Shown here: piece by piece, positions 61,301 to 64,000 of the stretch
Numbering within the stretch: position 1 is the stretch's first letter
How the letters are laid out: each line of letters starts with the position of its first letter
Source of the DNA: Punctularia strigosozonata HHB-11173 SS5
Taxonomy: Eukaryota; Basidiomycota; Agaricomycetes; Corticiales; Punctulariaceae
Direction: 5' to 3'
DNA length: 64,000 nt
NCBI RefSeq assembly: GCF_000264995.1
Contig: NW_006767440.1
Coordinates: 1,531,863 to 1,595,862 of the forward strand
Translations under genes and position numbers: made by a program
The notes under the pieces: model-generated
The model's database searches: none
Told to the model about the DNA's origin: nothing
The model's input: only the letters and a program-made list of their open reading frames with translations

Positions 61301-63364
61301 AGGAACGATGCGATATGGCTGGTCTGGCTCCGGGAATACCTGGCGAGTCATGAGAAACGACCGAGGTGGGCGTGCCTAGTTGACATAATGATCAACAACG
61401 TAGCCCCTGGTGGACTTGACTCCTACGACAAAGTAAATGTATTCGTACAGGCGTGGTCGGTGCCAACGCGTGGCCCGAATGCGGAGAAATTACCGAGAGA
61501 AATAACTGGGATGCTGAAGGCGGCGAAGAAGTATGAAGTGACCTTTGACGCGATACGAATAGCGGACTCTGTGAAGGGAAGCATGCCGGCATGGTGCCAG
61601 TTAGGTGCACCACGGTGGACGTACCACAAGGGAAAAGACAAGTGCCTAAAAACGAGACATGAAGTAGAGACTGTAAAGAACATGCTTGACATGGCCCGCA
61701 GACTGGAGAGCATCCAGCACTCGCACCACGGGGTATGCCAATGCGACAAATGCACGTCTGACCGAGAAAAGGGATGTAAGGACCCAAATAGATGTTGCGA
61801 ACGGGCACGAACCATACTAGATCGCATCGCATCCCGTTTCTCCACGAGACGGAACGACCAAGGGGATGGCTTAACGCTTACACACACGCGCAAGGAAAAA
61901 AACGAACAAGAGAGAGGGAGAAGAGGCACAATACGCTTCGACCCATCGGTGTCCCTGAAGACGTGCTGGAACGATGGGATTAGAGTCTTTGCTGGAGAAC
62001 AAGATGTAGCGAGATCACCTGCGACGAGACTAAGCAGGCCCGCGAGAGGGAGAGTTGCGCCAGACGAGGCAACGGTGATATATACGGACGGGTCGTGCGA
62101 GAAGAACGGGACTTTGGAAGCGGTTTGTGGGAGCGGAATATGGATCCCGGACGTGCCGGGCGCGAGTAAAGCTATCAAGGTCCCAGGGAACGAACACTCC
62201 AACCAGAGAGGGGAGATCGTGGCCGTTCTAGTAGCCCTCCAGACAACGGCGCCTTTCGAACACATCCTGTTCAAAACAGACTCAATGTACGTGATAGAGG
62301 GCTTAACAAGACACCTAGCGAAATGGGAGGACATAGGCTGGATAGAGATAAAGAATGCTGACCTATTCAAGGCAACGGCCTTCCACCTGAGGAGACGGTC
62401 CGCGCCAACAGACTTCCTATGGGTCAAAGGACACTCAGGCGAGGAAGGGAATGAAATGGCAGACGCACTAGCCCGGGAAGGAGTAATGAAACAGATTGCG
62501 GATGATATCGATCTCGGAGTGCCGGCGGAATTTGACCTCCGTGGAGCACGCCTAGCGTCCATGTCGCAGTCCCTCCTATACCGGGGGATAATGAACAGAC
62601 AAGGTCCAACAGGTGTACGGAGAGCAGCCCTAGCTCCACTTGACATGGCAAGACACGCAATAGCAGACCTAAACGGATCCATGCTCAGCGACGAAGCGCT
62701 ATGGATGTCGACACGACGCAAAGACCTACGGACACCCATTAGGCAATTTCTGTTTCGCGCCCTGCATAACTCCCACCGCATAGGAGGGTTCTGGAGGAAT
62801 ATCCCAGGGTATGCTGAACGTGAGAAATGTGCATACTGCGGCGAGGAGGAATCGATGGAGCACATCATGATTGAATGCGAACGGAGTAGATGTATGATAA
62901 TATGGGACCTAGTGAAGGATGCATGGCCCGAAGGAAGGGGCCCACTCCCACGGATAACTTTAGGCCTAATACTGGGATGTGGCGCACTACAGATCAACGT
63001 TGAGGACCAACAGTCAAAACGTGAGCGGCCAGCGCAGGGCCGATCGCGGCTATTGCGGATCCTAATATCGGAATCGGCGTACCTAGTGTGGGTACTAAGA
63101 TGTGAACACACGATGGGAGGAAGATCTCACACCCCCCAAGAAGTACAGCGACGCTGGGCCAATGCCATCCAAAGACGGCTGGAAGCAGACCAGGCCACGG
63201 CATCGAAGATAATCCGGACACCATCTTACTCAAGGAAGGTGCAGGGAACTTGGACGGGACTGCTCGCTGAAGAGCAAGCACTCCCAGAACATTGGGCTAA
63301 AAGCCTGGAGGTTTTAGTGGGTATTAAGCTGCCTAGGCTCCGACGACAGGAACACCCTAGGTAG
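58388..63364 (+). CDS. LINE ORF2: APE endonuclease, reverse transcriptase, RNase H, 1,658 aa
   Basis: The frame is open from 58286; the first ATG is at 58388. The endonuclease domain follows at once: KIATLNMNGHSEQGG, LALQETHLKEEQ, IVNVYAPNESG, LLGDFNVVEDDVDR, SRLDRMYIAE and SDHRIVWM, covering the expected catalytic Asn, Glu, Asp and His. The reverse transcriptase has YRPITLLNTDYKILTKALA, DQAGFVPGRSIFNQ, VALDQEKAYDKIDHSYLW, VRQGDPLSCLLFD and the active site LFADDTTVYLS. RNase H has VIYTDGSCEKNG, NQRGEIVAVLVAL, FKTDSMYVIEGL and GHSGEEGNEMADALARE, so its D-E-D-D set is complete. A Cys/His motif (CAYCGEEESMEHIMIEC) ends the protein. No break is seen. The enzyme nicks target DNA and copies the element RNA there. 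Confidence 0.95.
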   Translation: MAPPTAERNADDTPRVFGGGAANTATANPDPAKTSPKTARRAHLKIATLNMNGHSEQGGTRLNKWNDLHAMMREEKIAVLALQETHLKEEQCESLRNMYGKRLWIHNSPDPDRASNSAGVAFVLNRDLVSTANCETKVIEEGRATALTLRWHDRDTVTIVNVYAPNESGRHAAFWNGIRDARRQGIIPKVDILLGDFNVVEDDVDRAPPRKELENAVTALRECRQALNIHDVWREEYPSSRNYTYISKATGSMSRLDRMYIAEDRRKDVYEWCCQTANVKSDHRIVWMKYAPTAMPYNGSGRWTWPLGFVNEWHAIAAIEARGMRLQDELRNLKNEQRSPEKNAQTLWKAFKEDMITTGALITGAVMSRTRRKIATWETILQIEMEKEGIDRIDDEEPRRNVAVLEEKVSRLRAKVRKDAKRTRQARWMKDGETVSKYWTSINMEKKPRELMMRLRKLDRPDQYVLRTDRMAKIARDHHERIQSDHEKEAWSPGTHDEFIERTLTSIPDERRLPENAREVMEEPLGEHHVREALRTSKNGKATGLDGVPYEVWKTLDERHQEKNKAQVESFNVLAAMTIVFNDIQEYGIDENSTFTEGWMCPIYKKGDKSDIANYRPITLLNTDYKILTKALAMQLAEVVGRMVHKDQAGFVPGRSIFNQVRLSQIMVRYAEAMEENGVIVALDQEKAYDKIDHSYLWATLRAFNMPERFINTVKALYAKAETKVMINGTFSEPFRVTRGVRQGDPLSCLLFDLAIEPLANMLRSDPRLCGFKIPGEVERILVALFADDTTVYLSENDKYCDLLDVLETWCKASRARFNKNKTEIIPIGTKEYRDKVRRTRSLNGTEADIPEDVEILKDGQATRLLGAWVGNGIDQAAVWTDTVRKVDKELRRWHTAKPTLHAKALVVQMTVGGLTQYKTRVQGMPNSIQEELNKSIRKFIWGEGRGSPIAMAELQRQRHEGGIDLLNLQARNDAIWLVWLREYLASHEKRPRWACLVDIMINNVAPGGLDSYDKVNVFVQAWSVPTRGPNAEKLPREITGMLKAAKKYEVTFDAIRIADSVKGSMPAWCQLGAPRWTYHKGKDKCLKTRHEVETVKNMLDMARRLESIQHSHHGVCQCDKCTSDREKGCKDPNRCCERARTILDRIASRFSTRRNDQGDGLTLTHTRKEKNEQERGRRGTIRFDPSVSLKTCWNDGIRVFAGEQDVARSPATRLSRPARGRVAPDEATVIYTDGSCEKNGTLEAVCGSGIWIPDVPGASKAIKVPGNEHSNQRGEIVAVLVALQTTAPFEHILFKTDSMYVIEGLTRHLAKWEDIGWIEIKNADLFKATAFHLRRRSAPTDFLWVKGHSGEEGNEMADALAREGVMKQIADDIDLGVPAEFDLRGARLASMSQSLLYRGIMNRQGPTGVRRAALAPLDMARHAIADLNGSMLSDEALWMSTRRKDLRTPIRQFLFRALHNSHRIGGFWRNIPGYAEREKCAYCGEEESMEHIMIECERSRCMIIWDLVKDAWPEGRGPLPRITLGLILGCGALQINVEDQQSKRERPAQGRSRLLRILISESAYLVWVLRCEHTMGGRSHTPQEVQRRWANAIQRRLEADQATASKIIRTPSYSRKVQGTWTGLLAEEQALPEHWAKSLEVLVGIKLPRLRRQEHPR

Positions 63365-63516
63365 TGCACGAGCCCCACTCGCCCTGGAGTTCCCCGGGGG
63401 TTGTGGTATTGAGCATTTTTCCTCGGACCGGGCCTCATGAGGTCCGCTATTGTAGGAGTAGCTTATTTAGGGTCAGACACGCTTGTCGATTGCTGAATAA
63501 GATTATCTGCTCGTCC

Positions 63517-63533
63517 AAAAAAAAAAAAAAAAA
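63517..63533 (+). other. Poly-A tail of the LINE
   Basis: 17 consecutive A sit at the 3' end of the element, directly followed by the second target-site copy. This marks the RNA 3' end used for target-primed reverse transcription. Confidence 0.9.
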
Positions 63534-63544
63534 CGAGAAGGGGG
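63534..63544 (+). repeat. 3' target-site duplication of the LINE
   Basis: CGAGAAGGGGG directly after the poly-A tail is identical to 54425-54435. Confidence 0.8.
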
Positions 63545-64000
63545 TCACCATCGCGACCATATCAAGTTTCTCCGTGCAGATCATCTAAGATCGCATGAGG
63601 CAAACACAGTTATGTTTGCCCGGCGGCGTAGGACACTGCAAAGCGCTGTCGATGATGGATTCATTTGTGGTTGTAGACGGCGCTGACCATGTACCAGGTG
63701 AAGTTTGATGATGTTCAGAACCCACGAATGCTTATGTCGTGATCCTGTGCAGATCACCAGGCACCCGGCCTACACAAGGACTCGACATAAGTTCTACATC
63801 CGGGGACGTTGAAGCGCCGCCGTGTACCCACACTACAGGCCATAACATTCCTGCGATGAGAATGCAGACCAGAACGGGATCGGGGAGATAATCCCAGCCC
63901 CACGGTTTTCCCGACGAAAAGACATAACTTCTCGGTGTACTCGGAATCACAAAGGCGATACACATATAGTCACCCAACTCCTCCTAAGCGATGTCTTTCG
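63545..64000. other. Downstream flank, no supported gene
   Basis: The last 456 bp are host DNA that once adjoined position 54424. A minus-strand ORF (63977-63732) with a hydrophobic stretch (YLPDPVLVCILIAGMLWPVV) could be an exon of a gene running beyond the window. I cannot assign it. Confidence 0.4.

Larger units (their letters stand above)
54437..63533 (+). mobile_element. Full-length LINE (non-LTR retrotransposon), Tad-like, about 9.1 kb
   Basis: The element is bounded by an 11-bp (15 bp with adenines) direct repeat and ends in a run of 17 A at 63517-63533. It contains, in order, a 5' region with a TATA box, a short possibly spliced frame (55014-55497), ORF1 with a CCHC zinc knuckle, a 0.5-kb spacer with hairpins, and ORF2 with endonuclease, reverse transcriptase, RNase H and a C-terminal Cys/His motif. 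The RNase H domain and two-ORF layout fit the Tad clade known in fungi. ORF2 is open over 1,692 codons and the duplications are unbroken, so the insertion is probably recent and the element may be active. Base composition (A-rich coding strand) differs from host genes. Confidence 0.9.

Noticed and set aside
61423-63111. 562-codon minus-strand ORF
   Set aside because: It is antisense to LINE ORF2, which carries all expected catalytic motifs on the plus strand.

Overview
The window is nuclear DNA from a filamentous basidiomycete, most likely an Agaricomycete. Genes are densely packed on both strands. Most are cut by many introns of about 48-66 bp with GT..AG (rarely GC..AG) ends, and the proteins are of fungal types: EI24-like, TmpA-like, heme-thiolate peroxidase-like, MCT-type transporter, Rsp5-type HECT ligase, Abd1 cap methyltransferase. 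I built the gene models by hand by joining exons whose phases agree and whose peptides match known families. There is no transcript evidence.

Layout. 1-1430 is the 3' part of a flavin monooxygenase gene. 1.6-3.5 kb holds two unrecognised small genes on the minus strand. 4.5-5.9 kb is a short-chain dehydrogenase, 6.3 kb a six-cysteine small secreted protein candidate, 7.7-11.1 kb an M1 aminopeptidase and 11.3-13.1 kb (minus) an aldo/keto reductase. 13.7-15.1 kb (minus) is a low-complexity protein with a possible TEA-like N-terminus. It is divergent from a long gene (15.4-20.8 kb) whose layout resembles meiotic chromosome axis proteins (Red1/SYCP2). 21.7-24.8 kb is an Rsp5/NEDD4-type E3 ligase. 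An assembly gap (N) lies at 25487-26092, in a 3.7-kb stretch without recognisable genes.

28.4-43.7 kb is bracketed by two TmpA-like membrane oxidoreductase genes in opposite orientation. Their last exons are nearly identical although their first exons differ. Between them lie the complex I 24-kDa subunit, a bestrophin-like channel and the mRNA cap (guanine-N7) methyltransferase. 45.6-47.1 kb is an EI24-like gene. 50.0-52.2 kb is a tandem pair of heme-thiolate peroxidase-like genes, and 52.6-54.1 kb an MCT-type transporter.

54.4-63.5 kb is one full-length, apparently young LINE (APE endonuclease, reverse transcriptase, RNase H; Tad-like). It has a poly-A tail and target-site duplications. Its 5' part is unusual: it carries a TATA box and reading frames that look as if interrupted by spliceosomal introns. 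The remaining gaps (30.1-33.1, 43.7-45.6 and 47.1-50.0 kb) hold only short ORFs that I could not assign.

The host genes form no obvious biosynthetic cluster. They are mostly housekeeping or general metabolic genes. The most notable features are the candidate axis protein, the inverted TmpA pair, the altered-motif peroxidase pair and the structure of the LINE.
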